A stretch of DNA of 54,398 bases from an uncultured Aeromonadales bacterium (GCA_902782145.1 CACZLZ010000015.1:1-54398), one strand, 5' to 3'. Shown: positions 19,409 to 29,502, counted from the stretch's first letter. Notes: generated by a model not told the origin, from the sequence alone. Numbers and translations: made by a program.

Positions 19409-21037
19409 ATGGAAAACACCCGCAATTTCTGCTTTATGATCATGTGCGTCACGGCAATCATGCTGTTCATGGCATGGAACGGTGACCAGGAAAATCTGAT
19501 CAGAAAAGCTAATCAGCCTGCCGCAGTCAGGATCTCAGAGGTCAAGACCTCCGAAATAGAGAACCTGATAAATGTGGTGACCGATGTATATGACATCACT
19601 GTCAATCTGAACGGCGGAGACATAATCGAAGCCAAGCTGAAGGACTACCACAAGACGGTTGAAGACAGTTCTCCCATCTCCCTGCTTCAGACATCATCAG
19701 ACTTCCGCTACACCCTGATGACCGGACTCACTGAGAAGAACGGTCCCGACAACAGCAACGGCAGGGCTTCCTACACTTCCCCCAGCAAGAGCTATTCCAT
19801 GGGCAACAGCGACACCCTGGAAGTGCCCATGCACTATGAAAAGGACGGGATCACCTACGAAAAGAAGCTCGTCTTCCACCGCGGGCGCTATGACATCGAC
19901 ATCAATTACAACGTCAGCAACGGAACCGGTGAGACCATAACCGTGCGGCCCTTCGGCAGCATCTACCAGACCGTTGCCCTGCCCCAGACCGAGGACACTC
20001 CCCTGTTCATGGTGAGTTCCTTCCGCGGTGCCGCCTACTCTTCCGACAACTCCAAATACTCCAAAAAGACCCTTGAGGAGCTGGGGGAAAGCGAGGAGCT
20101 GACCAAGGATCACATCTTCACCAACGGCGGCTGGGTCAGCATGATCCAGCACTATTTCGCTGTGGCCTTCATTGGCGGCGGTGATGTCAGAAACGAGATC
20201 TTCAGCCAGAGCGCTGCCTCCGGCCGGGCCTCGATCATCGGTCTTTACGGCTCAAAGGTGGACATTCCCCCGGGATCCACCGCCTCCATCACCAACAAGG
20301 CCTGGGTCGGACCCAAACTGCAGAAGGAGATGGACGGGATCGCCCAGCATCTGGGCCTGACCGTGGACTACGGCTGGCTGTGGTTCATATCCGAGATAAT
20401 CGTCAGCCTGATGAAGTTCATCTACTCCCTGGTGGGGAACTGGGGCGTGGCCATCATCGCCATCACTTTCATTGTGCGCGGCCTCCTCTACCCTCTCACC
20501 AAAGCCCAGTACAAGTCCATGGCCAAGATGAAGCTGATTGCCCCCAAGCTGCAGGAGCTCCGGGAACGCTACCAGTCTGATCCCCAGGGCATGCAGAGAG
20601 CCACCATGGAGCTGTACCAGAAAGAGAAGGTCAATCCCCTGTCCGGATGTCTGCCCATCTTCCTGCAGATGCCCATCTTCATTGCCCTGTACTGGGCCCT
20701 GATGGAGGCTGTGGAGCTCAGGCAGTCCCCCTTTGTCTTCTGGATAAAGGATCTTTCCGTGAATGATCCCTTCTTCATTCTGCCCCTGCTTTACGGCCTT
20801 ACCATGTATCTGGTCCAGCGCATGAGCCAGAGCAACATGCAGATGGTAAGCCCCCTGCAGAAGAAGATCTTCCTGGCCATGCCCATCATTTTCACCCTGA
20901 TGTTCATGACCTTCCCTGCAGGTCTAACCCTGTACTGGACAGTGTCCAACATCTTCACCCTGATACAGATGAAGTTCATCTACCAGCACCTGGAAAAGAT
21001 TGGTCTGCATACCAGGACACCCAAGGCCAAGGCCTGA
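19409..21037 (+). CDS. yidC: Membrane protein insertase YidC
   Basis: The 542 residues (E. coli 548) form the Oxa1/YidC insertase that places proteins such as AtpE in the inner membrane. It opens with an uncleaved N-terminal segment (FMIMCVTAIMLFMAW). A large periplasmic beta domain (about 55-310) follows. The conserved five-helix core begins near 325, with WGVAIIAITFIVRGLLYPLT containing the key groove arginine and GCLPIFLQMPIFIALYWAL. The tail is short and only mildly basic. It has its own promoter and a clear terminator downstream. Confidence 0.97.
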   Translation: MENTRNFCFMIMCVTAIMLFMAWNGDQENLIRKANQPAAVRISEVKTSEIENLINVVTDVYDITVNLNGGDIIEAKLKDYHKTVEDSSPISLLQTSSDFRYTLMTGLTEKNGPDNSNGRASYTSPSKSYSMGNSDTLEVPMHYEKDGITYEKKLVFHRGRYDIDINYNVSNGTGETITVRPFGSIYQTVALPQTEDTPLFMVSSFRGAAYSSDNSKYSKKTLEELGESEELTKDHIFTNGGWVSMIQHYFAVAFIGGGDVRNEIFSQSAASGRASIIGLYGSKVDIPPGSTASITNKAWVGPKLQKEMDGIAQHLGLTVDYGWLWFISEIIVSLMKFIYSLVGNWGVAIIAITFIVRGLLYPLTKAQYKSMAKMKLIAPKLQELRERYQSDPQGMQRATMELYQKEKVNPLSGCLPIFLQMPIFIALYWALMEAVELRQSPFVFWIKDLSVNDPFFILPLLYGLTMYLVQRMSQSNMQMVSPLQKKIFLAMPIIFTLMFMTFPAGLTLYWTVSNIFTLIQMKFIYQHLEKIGLHTRTPKAKA

Positions 21038-21063
21038 CGGCCAGCCGGAGCGCACTGAGGGAA

Positions 21064-21090
21064 AGCGGAATTGCAAAATTCCGCTTTTTT
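21064..21090 (+). terminator. Intrinsic terminator after yidC
   Basis: AGCGGAATT / AATTCCGCT (21064-21072, 21077-21085) with a GCAA tetraloop is followed by six T in all. It lies some 27 bases after the yidC stop, separating it from mnmE. Confidence 0.88.
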
Positions 21091-21141
21091 GTGGGCAGAT
21101 GCCAGAAACGGACAGAAAACCGCCAGCCAGGACACGAAACC

Positions 21142-22503
21142 ATGAATGACAGCAGAACCATTGCAGCCGTGGCAACCCCCCGGGGCTCCGGGGGGATCGG
21201 CATCATCCGGATCTCCGGCGCCGCCGCGGGAAATTGCGCCGAGGCGGTTATCGGCCATATTCCCCGGCCGCGATATGCCGAGTATGTACCCTTCCGCCTG
21301 GAGGACGGCACGGTGCTTGACCGGGGGATCGCCTTGTTTTTCCCCTCCCCCCACAGCTACACCGGAGAAGATGTGCTGGAGCTGCAGTGCCACGGGGGCC
21401 CTGCGGTGCTGGATCAGCTGCTGGAAATGGTTCTCCATGTACCCTCAGTCAGGCACGCCTCCCCCGGGGAATTCACCCAGCGGGCCTTTCTGAATGACAA
21501 AATCGACCTGGTGCAGGCTGAGGCCGTGGCCGATCTCATCGAGGCCGGCTCCGTTCAGGCTGCCCGGGCGGCAGCCAACTCACTCCAGGGAGAGTTCTCC
21601 CGGACAGTGAACCTTCTGACGGAAAAACTGACCGATCTGAGGATCTTCATAGAGGCCTGCCTGGACTTTCCGGATGAGGACGGGGTTGATCACCTGAGTA
21701 GCGGCGATGTTTCCGGGCACATCGGGGAACTTCTGGAGAATATCCGTGCTGTGAGGCGGTCCGCCGCCAATGGCGCCGTGCTCAGGGACGGCATGAAAAT
21801 AGCCTTGGCCGGCAGGCCCAACGCCGGCAAATCAAGCATCCTCAACCGTCTCTCCGGCAGGGATGCGGCTATAGTGTCCGACACCGCCGGAACAACCCGG
21901 GATGTGCTCCGGGAAGAGATCAGCATTGACGGCATGCCACTGAGGATCATAGACACCGCAGGTCTTAGGGAAACCAGCGAAGGAGTGGAGAAAATCGGCA
22001 TAGAAAGAGCCTGGAAGGAGATCTGCGGGGCTGACCGGGTGCTCCTGGTACTGGATCTCACCGCTGGATCCGGGGAAAACCGCAGGATTTACCAGGAGGT
22101 TCTGTCCGGGATCCCGGACCGGTCGAAACTGTGCATTGTGATGAACAAAAGCGATCTGGAGCATGCCAGTCCGGCAGATCTGTTCCCCGGCGAGACGGTC
22201 ATCACCATCTCTGCCCGCACAGGAGAAGGGATCGGGGAACTCAAGGAGCACCTGAAAAAGGCTATGGGATATGAATCCAACCCTGAAGGGCTGTTCACTG
22301 CCCGCCGCCGGCATCTGGACGCCCTGGACAGCACTGAATCCTGCCTGCTCCGGGCCCGGGAACAGATCCTGAACAACGGATCCCCGGAACTGGCCGCTGA
22401 GGATCTCCGCCAGGCTCAGGAGTTCCTGGGGGAAATAACCGGCAGATTCACCTCGGATGATCTTCTGGGAAAGATTTTCGGATCCTTCTGCATAGGCAAG
22501 TGA
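21142..22503 (+). CDS. mnmE: tRNA modification GTPase MnmE
   Basis: The 453 residues (E. coli 454) form the GTPase that works with MnmG (encoded at 29.9 kb) to add the cmnm5 group to wobble U34. The N-terminal folate-binding domain starts TIAAVATPRGSGGIGIIR. The G domain has GRPNAGKSS, the DTAGLRE switch and NKSD. The C-terminal FCIGK carries the catalytic cysteine. I chose the ATG at 21142, which fits the family N-terminus; the upstream in-frame extension is not conserved. Confidence 0.96.
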   Translation: MNDSRTIAAVATPRGSGGIGIIRISGAAAGNCAEAVIGHIPRPRYAEYVPFRLEDGTVLDRGIALFFPSPHSYTGEDVLELQCHGGPAVLDQLLEMVLHVPSVRHASPGEFTQRAFLNDKIDLVQAEAVADLIEAGSVQAARAAANSLQGEFSRTVNLLTEKLTDLRIFIEACLDFPDEDGVDHLSSGDVSGHIGELLENIRAVRRSAANGAVLRDGMKIALAGRPNAGKSSILNRLSGRDAAIVSDTAGTTRDVLREEISIDGMPLRIIDTAGLRETSEGVEKIGIERAWKEICGADRVLLVLDLTAGSGENRRIYQEVLSGIPDRSKLCIVMNKSDLEHASPADLFPGETVITISARTGEGIGELKEHLKKAMGYESNPEGLFTARRRHLDALDSTESCLLRAREQILNNGSPELAAEDLRQAQEFLGEITGRFTSDDLLGKIFGSFCIGK

Positions 22504-22580
22504 CACCCGACACTGACCAGGCATCTCCTGCTGAGAAAGAAAATGAAGGGAGGGTTTAGAAAGACACTTTCAGCAGTTCA

Positions 22581-22617
22581 GCGCAGGGCACAGACTTCAG
22601 ATGCAGCAGCCCTGCGC
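22581..22617. other. Hairpin between convergent mnmE and the thumb-like gene
   Basis: GCGCAGGG and CCCTGCGC (22581-22588, 22610-22617) form an 8-bp stem with a 21-base loop. There is no U tract on either strand, so any terminator role would be unusual or factor-assisted. Confidence 0.45.
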
Positions 22618-22625
22618 AGCTCCGC

Positions 22626-23825
22626 TCAGCCGATGGAGTTGAGGCTGTTGACGCCGAAGGCCACGATCACCACAGCCAGGATCACCACCAGGACCATCAT
22701 GATCAGACCGACCTTGGACTTTTCTGCTGTCTGGTGATCCTCCTCCACCCTCTTTTTGACATTGAGGGAGGCAGAATTCCGGCTGAACTCGTTCTCTGAC
22801 GGCTCAGGATCAGCGTCAATATCAAACTTCGGCTGGTGCTTGGGCTGTTCCCGGCTCTCATTCTCCCTGATGACCGAATGGGCGTTTTCTTGATCCTTGC
22901 TGAGGGTGAAACTGCTGCTCACACCGAAGGAGACCACCTTCGGCTCGCTGTCCTGCTCCGGGGCATTCTCCGGCTCAGGTTCGTTCTTAAGTTCAGGTTC
23001 TGGCTCAGGCACCGGAGCAGGAGCCGGCTTGAACTCCGGGACACTATCCGCAGCAGACACCAGATCTTCCTCAGGAGGGACCTCCATGGCAACTGACACC
23101 GTAACCGGCTCACCCAGGGAGGAATCCTCCCCTCCATCGGCGGATGATGGGGCGAACATGGAGGCAAACTGCAGATCCTCAGAATGCGCCCCGGCCTGGG
23201 GTGCGGTCTGGGAATGCTCCTGCACGCCAGGAAAAGCAGACTTTGAACTCTCCGGGGCAAAGGTGCCGGCTGCAGACACCGACTCTTCCGGAGTTTTGTC
23301 CAGAGTCAGTGTCCGAGCAGGAGAGGAGGAAGCAAAGGGAGCACCCAAAGGCGGCTGCCGAGGCTTCTGGACCTGGGGCTCTGGCTGCACTGCCTGGAAC
23401 GGGGCCGGGGACGCCTGACTCTGGGGAGCCTGCTGGAATTCCTCCCTCCGGGCGGACTCTTTCCTCTCCTCATCACTGAGGATCTCCTCAGGAGCTTTCT
23501 CCAGTTCATCCACCAGGCTGTCCCGGGCCAGCACCTGCCTTTCCTTCGGCATGCCGGGCTTGGGGGCTTTTCTGACATCCTCCTTACCGGCGGCCTTCTT
23601 GGCTTCCTTCTTGTATTCCAGGAGCAACCGGGCCAGTTCATAGTCATCAGACAGTTTCTTCAGGGTGGCCTCTGTGGTTGAGGGGTTGCCTGCGGAGGTC
23701 TTTTCAATGACAGGAAGTCCTGCATCCTCATAAACAGCCTTGATAAGCTGTTTGTTGGAGAGCAGGTTGAACTTGTAACCTACTATCTGAAAAATCCTGG
23801 ATTCAATGTCTTTTGTGCTGGCCAT
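22626..23825 (-). CDS. Membrane-anchored protein with a DNA polymerase I thumb-like N-terminus
   Basis: This 399-residue protein has three parts. Residues about 7-75 align without gaps to the thumb tip of DNA polymerase I (E. coli numbering near 570-640 from memory): FNLLSNKQL against FNLSSTKQL, NPSTTE against APSTSE, and LLLEYKK against VILEYRG. By hand I count about 27 identities in 67. Residues about 80-365 are a long low-complexity Pro/Glu/Ala/Ser linker. Residues 372-390 form one hydrophobic helix followed by nine residues, a C-terminal anchor that would leave the N-terminus in the cytoplasm. There is no exonuclease or polymerase active site. In Pol I this region grips duplex DNA, so a membrane-tethered DNA binder is plausible but unproven. 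It lies downstream of pqiC on the same strand. Confidence 0.7.
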   Translation of the reverse strand: MASTKDIESRIFQIVGYKFNLLSNKQLIKAVYEDAGLPVIEKTSAGNPSTTEATLKKLSDDYELARLLLEYKKEAKKAAGKEDVRKAPKPGMPKERQVLARDSLVDELEKAPEEILSDEERKESARREEFQQAPQSQASPAPFQAVQPEPQVQKPRQPPLGAPFASSSPARTLTLDKTPEESVSAAGTFAPESSKSAFPGVQEHSQTAPQAGAHSEDLQFASMFAPSSADGGEDSSLGEPVTVSVAMEVPPEEDLVSAADSVPEFKPAPAPVPEPEPELKNEPEPENAPEQDSEPKVVSFGVSSSFTLSKDQENAHSVIRENESREQPKHQPKFDIDADPEPSENEFSRNSASLNVKKRVEEDHQTAEKSKVGLIMMVLVVILAVVIVAFGVNSLNSIG

Positions 23826-23904
23826 GAAAACAACCTGTCAGAAAATCTTAAACTCGCCTTAATTCTTATCAATTCTAATCTAGTTTCCCGCAAAAAAATC
23901 AGCG

Positions 23905-24492
23905 TCAGAACAAATCTTTCACCAGTTCTCCGCATTCTTCATTCCATACCCTGCTGAGGGCGCTGACAAGCTCGCCAAAGCCGTCATCCTCCTGCCGCAC
24001 TCGTCGGAAAAACCGTCCCTGCCGGATCTTGCCCTCTGCCGAGTAGACATAGGAGCCCTCAAGCTCCGCATAGCCATCTTCGGTGCCGTTGAACCTGCGG
24101 ACAGCCACGCTCAGATGGTTGTCATTCTCCATGCCGGAGGGCCGGAGATCCGCTGTCAGGGCAACAATCCCGGGACCGGTTTCCTCGTTGATCCTGTCCG
24201 CCAGGATCCCCTGCATCTGAATGCCCACGCTTTCGGACCAGAGATTGTTCTTGGCCACCACCAGCAGATTGCCGGAATAGTAGGCTATGCCACCGTTGTC
24301 AATAAAGGACGGAACCGACACCTTTACCGTCACGGTGCGGCATCCCTGGCACTGCTTGGCCGTCAGGCTCTGCTGCACCGGCATTCCGGACAGGGTGTAA
24401 TAGGATGTCCGCTCCGGCGGCACCGAACTGCAGCCGCTGACAGCAAGCAGCGGCAGAGCCAACATCAAAACTCTCTTGCAAATCATTCTCAT
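23905..24492 (-). CDS. pqiC: PqiC lipoprotein
   Basis: This 195-residue lipoprotein has a signal peptide ending in the lipobox LAVSGC with the lipidated Cys21. After it comes the ABC-transport auxiliary lipoprotein fold (YYTLSG, then VSVPSFIDNGGIAYY). PqiC is the outer-membrane partner of the PqiAB lipid-transport tunnel. Its ATG overlaps the pqiB stop (ATGA), so it is translationally coupled and completes a pqiA-pqiB-pqiC operon. The identity rests on lipobox, domain pattern and context. Confidence 0.85.
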   Translation of the reverse strand: MRMICKRVLMLALPLLAVSGCSSVPPERTSYYTLSGMPVQQSLTAKQCQGCRTVTVKVSVPSFIDNGGIAYYSGNLLVVAKNNLWSESVGIQMQGILADRINEETGPGIVALTADLRPSGMENDNHLSVAVRRFNGTEDGYAELEGSYVYSAEGKIRQGRFFRRVRQEDDGFGELVSALSRVWNEECGELVKDLF

Positions 24493-26120
24493 CTGGTCTT
24501 CCTTCCTGCCCTGGGCCTTTCATCACCGCCGTCATCGCCGAATATGTAGCGGTTGGGCTGCTCATTGGTCTTCTGCATCACCGGGGAAACACTGCGGAGA
24601 GTATCCCGGATCCCGGAAAGAAGTCCGGTGAGCTCAGTGTACATTTCCGAATGCTCGGAATAGGAGTCCAATGTCTTCTGGATCTGGATCAGTGTCTTGT
24701 TGATGGAGTTCACCACCGACACCCGGTTCTTGTCATTGGTCATGTGCTCAAGGTTGGAAGCCAGCTGCTTCAGTTCCCGGATGGCACCTGTCAGCTCATC
24801 AAGCATGCGGTTGAGGTTATTGCTGGTACCCTTAAAGTCAAGGGTGTTGAGGTTATCCAGCAGATCCCCCACCTTCTTCTGGATGGACGCAAGACCCGCA
24901 GTGTTAAAGCTGGGGATGACCTTGTAGTCCCTGAAGGCGGTGTTCACATTCATGACCGGCTCGTCCTTGGGATAGCTCAGGGTCACAAGCATGTTGCCGC
25001 CGATGAGGCCGTCACTGCCCACACTGGCAGACAGGCCATGGCTGATGGCCGTTTCAACCTTGCGCTTGAACTGATCGAAGGACATGTGATCCTCAGGATC
25101 GACCATCTCCTTGTAAATTCTGACGATGACCGGGATCATTATCCTTGAGGCATCCTCAAACAGGAACTCGTTGTCGTAGTTGCTGTCAATGACCTCACCC
25201 ACCTGTATGCCCAGGTGCATGACCTTGCTTCCCGCTTCCAGGGTGTGGGATGAGCCGTCCAGGAGAATGGCATACTCCACATACTGGGAAAGATCCCGGC
25301 TGCGGGCGTCGCTCTCCCGCTCATAAAGGGAGAACAACTGGTGGCTTTTGGCCTGGGGGCCTGGTGCCACATCCCTGGGGATGTCAAAGGAGATGCCGCC
25401 GTTGATGAAGTTGTCAATGGATGCCACCCGCACATTGATCCCGCCGGGCCCGATGCTCATGTCCAGGGCTGAGGTGTACCAGAACTTGGTGTTGGCGGTC
25501 ACCAGGGAGTCATAGGGACTGTAGACAAAGCCCAGATGCTCCATGTGCCGGTGCTTCATGGAAAACTCCGACTTCACCACCACGCCCACCTCATAGCCGT
25601 GGTAGGTGATCCGCTGGCCTACCAAGGAGTTGCTGGTGGATGAATAATCCTTGAGTAGCACATACAGTCCCTTGGTCTGGCTGCCGATGGTGACAATCTC
25701 ATCCATGAGATCGTAACGGGTGCGCCGGCCCTTGGCCGTTCCGGGATACATCTCAATGAAGACGCCGCTGAGCAGTGTCTCCAGACCGCTGATCCCCTGG
25801 GAATTGATACGGGGCTTCACCAGAGCCAGTTTGGTGTCCGCCCTCAGCAGGGGATCCGCCTGCCGGTTCATCACCGCCTTGAGTTCCACCTTGCTGAAGT
25901 CATCTGACAGGGACACCTTGACGATCTTACCCACGGTGACACTGTGGTACTTGATCTCCGTCTTGCCGGCCACAATGCTGTCAGCACTGTCAGCATAAAT
26001 GAAGATGGTCTCCCCGATGGAGGAGAAGTGGCGGTAAAGCAGGAACACGCCAATGAGAATGGCCACAATGGGCACCAGCCAGATGGCAGACAGGTTTTTT
26101 AAGTTGTTTTTTCCCAGCAC
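24489..26120 (-). CDS. pqiB: Intermembrane transport protein PqiB (MCE)
   Basis: The 543 residues (E. coli 546) start with one inner-membrane helix (LVPIVAILIGVFLLY). Three MCE domains follow (VAGKTEIKYHSVTVGKI near 50, LVGQRITYHGYEVGVV near 165, LEAGSKVMHLGIQVGEV near 295). A long helical region at about 400-520 then forms the hollow needle across the periplasm. PqiB hexamers are thought to carry phospholipid between membranes. It starts four bases after pqiA. Confidence 0.95.
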   Translation of the reverse strand: MLGKNNLKNLSAIWLVPIVAILIGVFLLYRHFSSIGETIFIYADSADSIVAGKTEIKYHSVTVGKIVKVSLSDDFSKVELKAVMNRQADPLLRADTKLALVKPRINSQGISGLETLLSGVFIEMYPGTAKGRRTRYDLMDEIVTIGSQTKGLYVLLKDYSSTSNSLVGQRITYHGYEVGVVVKSEFSMKHRHMEHLGFVYSPYDSLVTANTKFWYTSALDMSIGPGGINVRVASIDNFINGGISFDIPRDVAPGPQAKSHQLFSLYERESDARSRDLSQYVEYAILLDGSSHTLEAGSKVMHLGIQVGEVIDSNYDNEFLFEDASRIMIPVIVRIYKEMVDPEDHMSFDQFKRKVETAISHGLSASVGSDGLIGGNMLVTLSYPKDEPVMNVNTAFRDYKVIPSFNTAGLASIQKKVGDLLDNLNTLDFKGTSNNLNRMLDELTGAIRELKQLASNLEHMTNDKNRVSVVNSINKTLIQIQKTLDSYSEHSEMYTELTGLLSGIRDTLRSVSPVMQKTNEQPNRYIFGDDGGDERPRAGRKTR

Positions 26121-26124
26121 AGTC

Positions 26125-27408
26125 TCACTCCGATTCTTTCTGTCCGGCGGCAGCAGTCTCGCCTTTAGGGTTCTCCCACAGGTACCTGGAATCGAAGCTG
26201 TTGGCAGACAGCATGGTGAGGACCACCACAGCGCAGAAGGACAGCGCCGCAGCCCCAGGGTAAATGGACATCAGGGAACCCATCTTGATCATGGCGGTCA
26301 GGATGGCCACCACAAAAACATCAACCATGGACCACTTGCCGATAAACTCAGTCAGATGGTACAGCCTGGTTTTGTACTTGTTGCTTTTGAAGCGGTGAAA
26401 GTAAATGCAGTAGCACAGGCTGAGGAGGATGGCGATTTTGACGATGGGCACCGCAATGCTGGCCACAAAAATCACTATGGCCACAGGATATGAGCCGGTT
26501 TCCCACATGTAAATCACACCATCGAAGATCGTGGACTCCGTTGCGCTGCCCATGTATTCGGTGATCATGATGGGCATGGTGTTGGCCGGAACGTACATGA
26601 TCATGGCGGCAACCAGAAAGGCGATGCACCGCTGCTGGGAATTCTTCTTCCGGGCCTCCACCCGGCCCCCGCAGGAGCAGCAGACCGTCGACTGGCTGCT
26701 GTTCATGGCCTCACAGATCTCACAGCGGACATAGCCGCACTCGTTCGCCCTCCGGCCTGCCAGGCGGGACAGCCAGAGGAAGTTGTCCCGGTGCACCAGT
26801 TTGCCCCACACAAACCCCTGATCCACCGATGAAACCACCTTCACATAGAAGAAGATGAAGATGCAGAAGCAGTAAAAGCCCCCCTCAAGGCTCATGTCCA
26901 CCATGGAGATAAGCTTCACCATGCTCACCAGGGTGGCCACCATGAAGACTTCGATCATGCTCCATTCCTTCAGCCGGAAGAACAGCCGCGCAAGGAGCCT
27001 GAGCCAGCGTGGGTTACGCCCTGAAAGGAAGCAGCCGTAAATCACCGCCACCATCAGGAGGCATATAAAAGGGAAAAGCTGCATGCAGCAGTAGATGAAC
27101 ACTCCCAGGAGCCGGAAGTCCTCATCAACGATGGCCGTGACCGTCTCCCGGATGTTCATCTCCACGGTGATCCCGCCCATGGTGATCTTCATGAAGGGCA
27201 TGATCTCCACACACAGGAACAGGAACATGGACACCAGGGAATAGACAAAGGGCAGAAGCAGAGGTTGCCGGCAGAGGCCGGTGATGGTGGATCCGCAGAC
27301 ATCACAGGTGAAACGGCGCCCTTCAACAACCTCGGGAACATGAATTACCGTGTCACAGTAGGGACAGATCTCCACATGCTCACTGATCTTCTCTGGGGTG
27401 TTGCTCAT
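26125..27408 (-). CDS. pqiA: Intermembrane transport protein PqiA
   Basis: The 427 residues (E. coli 417) form an inner-membrane protein with two PqiA repeats of about four helices each. Each repeat is introduced by a zinc-ribbon: CPYC...CDVC near 12-35 and RCEIC...CCSC near the middle. It is the membrane partner of PqiB in the paraquat-inducible Pqi system, which in enterics answers to SoxRS. I took the ATG at 27408 (MSNTPEKI), preceded by AGGG; the in-frame extension upstream looks like non-coding Pro/Gly-rich sequence and overlaps the divergent earP promoter region. Confidence 0.94.
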   Translation of the reverse strand: MSNTPEKISEHVEICPYCDTVIHVPEVVEGRRFTCDVCGSTITGLCRQPLLLPFVYSLVSMFLFLCVEIMPFMKITMGGITVEMNIRETVTAIVDEDFRLLGVFIYCCMQLFPFICLLMVAVIYGCFLSGRNPRWLRLLARLFFRLKEWSMIEVFMVATLVSMVKLISMVDMSLEGGFYCFCIFIFFYVKVVSSVDQGFVWGKLVHRDNFLWLSRLAGRRANECGYVRCEICEAMNSSQSTVCCSCGGRVEARKKNSQQRCIAFLVAAMIMYVPANTMPIMITEYMGSATESTIFDGVIYMWETGSYPVAIVIFVASIAVPIVKIAILLSLCYCIYFHRFKSNKYKTRLYHLTEFIGKWSMVDVFVVAILTAMIKMGSLMSIYPGAAALSFCAVVVLTMLSANSFDSRYLWENPKGETAAAGQKESE

Positions 27409-27539
27409 CTCTGCCCTGAAAGCTCGGCCGTGTGCCACCCCGGGAGGATCTAGCCCTGGCTTTCCCAGAGCCGCCGCCGGTGGCGCTTGCGGCGATTTAC
27501 CATCATGAAATCCGTCCCATTTTAACAAAATCCCCACGT

Positions 27540-27545
27540 TATAAT
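27540..27545 (+). promoter_or_regulatory. Possible -10 for earP
   Basis: A perfect TATAAT lies in the AT-rich part of the divergent pqiA-earP gap, about 100 bases before earP. No good -35 is visible at 16-18 bases. Confidence 0.4.
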
Positions 27546-27645
27546 AACAGGATCCGGCTGAGCCGGCGCGAACGCCGCCGGGAAACTGGCCGTGGTCCCC
27601 AGGAAAGACGGGGGATCGGATCACATACGGCAAGGAGGAAACAGA

Positions 27646-28830
27646 ATGTCCGCTTCAGGGGAATGGGATCTTTTCTGCGTGGTGGTGGACAACTTCGGCG
27701 ACATCGGTGTCACCTGGCGCCTGGCCCGGGAACTGTCCCGGAAGGGCAGGAAAGTGCGGATCTTCACCGACAGGCCGGACGTGCTGGCCAGAATAGAGAG
27801 CAGTGCCGATCCCGGTCTTCCGTCCCAGATCCTGCCCGGAGGGACAGAACTCATCCGCTGGGATCCGGACACCGACTTTTCCAGGATAACCCCGGCGGCC
27901 AACGTGGTTGAGATGTTCGCCTGTTCCCTGCCGGACGTGTATATCGGGAGAATGGCCCTCGACTGCCTCTGGATCAACCTTGAGTACCTGTCCGCAGAGG
28001 ACTGGGTGGAGGGTTGCCACCGGATGAAGTCCATGGAAAAGGGCAGGATCAAGTACTTCTTCTTTCCCGGCTTCTCCTGCAAAACCGGGGGACTCAACTT
28101 TGAGGACGGGGAATTCCTGGACCACCCGGCCCCGGCGCCCCAGGCGGAGCGCTTCCTGCAGGCAGCCCGGGAGATCGGCGGAAAGGAGGGCAGAAAGCCC
28201 TTCACCGCCAGTGTGTTCACCTACCGGAATCCCGCCCTGGAGGATCTGGTGTGCCTCTCCGCCCCCGGAGACGGCGCTACGCCGGTGTTCATTGTCCCTG
28301 AAGGACTCTTCCTGGAGGGACTGCTGGCCAGCAGGGGCTCCAGCCTTGAGACCTCAGATCCCGATCCCCTGGGAGACGGCAGGTGCCGCCTGCTGGCTGC
28401 ACCATCAGGAAACCGCATCCTCACTGTGCCCATGACCGACTTGGACAACTATGACGCCCTGCTCAGGGGATGCGACTTCAACTTCGTCCGGGGGGAGGAC
28501 TCCTTTGTGCGGGCCCAGCTTGCCGGCAGGCCCTTTGCCTGGAACATCTACCCCCAGGAGAGGGAAATCCACCTGGTGAAGCTGAAATCCTTCCTGGAAA
28601 GGTACACCCGGGATCTAGATCGGGAAACGGCAGGACTGATGACCGAGTTCTCCATGGCCCTGAACACCGGTGGATCCGCCGATCTTCAGCGTCTTTTTCC
28701 CCTGGTTGCCGACATGGTTCCCACAGTGGACAAACATGCGGCCAAATGGCGGGAAGCACTGCTGCGCAACGGCTCTCTGGCAGCAAACCTCATCACATTT
28801 GCTGACCAGATCCAAAAATCGTATAATTAG
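27646..28830 (+). CDS. earP: EF-P arginine rhamnosyltransferase EarP
   Basis: This 394-residue GT-B glycosyltransferase moves L-rhamnose from dTDP-rhamnose to Arg32 of EF-P, which is needed to relieve ribosome stalling at polyproline. The N-terminal signature [19 protein letters not shown] includes the catalytic pair D15 and D19, and the C-terminal [10 protein letters not shown] motif binds the nucleotide sugar. The ATG at 27646 has a strong AGGAGG seven bases upstream. It is followed at once by efp with Arg32, and rmlA of the dTDP-rhamnose pathway is also in the window. This is the Pseudomonas/Neisseria type, not the EpmA/B lysine type of E. coli. Confidence 0.95.
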   Translation: MSASGEWDLFCVVVDNFGDIGVTWRLARELSRKGRKVRIFTDRPDVLARIESSADPGLPSQILPGGTELIRWDPDTDFSRITPAANVVEMFACSLPDVYIGRMALDCLWINLEYLSAEDWVEGCHRMKSMEKGRIKYFFFPGFSCKTGGLNFEDGEFLDHPAPAPQAERFLQAAREIGGKEGRKPFTASVFTYRNPALEDLVCLSAPGDGATPVFIVPEGLFLEGLLASRGSSLETSDPDPLGDGRCRLLAAPSGNRILTVPMTDLDNYDALLRGCDFNFVRGEDSFVRAQLAGRPFAWNIYPQEREIHLVKLKSFLERYTRDLDRETAGLMTEFSMALNTGGSADLQRLFPLVADMVPTVDKHAAKWREALLRNGSLAANLITFADQIQKSYN

Positions 28831-28922
28831 CGCGACGGCCTGGTGCCGGATCAACAGTTTCAGACCTCCGGAACATCCGGAGGTTTCCGCATAAAATCAA
28901 CAACTTATTAAGAGAAAGTCAT

Positions 28923-29489
28923 ATGAAAATCGCACAGGAAATCCGCGCCGGCAATGTGATCATGGTTGGCAAGGACCCCATGATCGTCCAGAAGAGCGAA
29001 TTCAACAAATCCGGCCGCAACGCCGCAGTCTGCAAGATGAAGCTCAAGAACCTCCTCACCGGCACCGGCACTGAAATGGTGTTCAAGGCTGATGACAAGA
29101 TGGAGGACATCATTCTTGAGAAGAAGGAATGCACCTACTCCTACTACAGTGATCCCATGTACGTGTTCATGGACACCGAGTACAACCAGTATGAGGTAGA
29201 GAAGGAGAACCTGGGCGACGCCGTGAACTATATAGTTGACGGCATGGAGGACGTGTGCACGGTAACCTTCTACAACGGCAGGGCCATATCCGTGGAACTT
29301 CCCATCACCATCGTCCGTGAGGTTGAGTACACCGAGCCCTCAGTCCGCGGTGACACCTCCGGCCGCGTAACCAAGCCCGCCCGCCTGGCCGGCACCGGTT
29401 ACGAGATCACTGTTGCCGACTTCGTTGAGAACGGCGACAAGATCGAAATTGACACCAGAACCAATGAGTTCAAGAAGCGCCTGAAGTAA
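28923..29489 (+). CDS. efp: Elongation factor P (Arg32 type)
   Basis: A 188-residue EF-P with three beta-barrel domains: KOW-like 1-65, S1-like middle, and a C-terminal domain ending in [14 protein letters not shown]. The tip of domain I reads NKSGRNAAV with Arg32, the residue rhamnosylated by EarP, whose gene is just upstream. EF-P enters the ribosomal E site to help form Pro-Pro bonds. The ribosome site is an AGAGAAAG-like stretch. A clear terminator follows. Confidence 0.97.
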   Translation: MKIAQEIRAGNVIMVGKDPMIVQKSEFNKSGRNAAVCKMKLKNLLTGTGTEMVFKADDKMEDIILEKKECTYSYYSDPMYVFMDTEYNQYEVEKENLGDAVNYIVDGMEDVCTVTFYNGRAISVELPITIVREVEYTEPSVRGDTSGRVTKPARLAGTGYEITVADFVENGDKIEIDTRTNEFKKRLK

Positions 29490-29502
29490 CCCCGGCGCGC
29501 GG

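Noticed and set aside
27409-27633. N-terminal extension of PqiA
   Set aside because: It would use a non-ATG start, has no homology-like content and covers the divergent promoter region.
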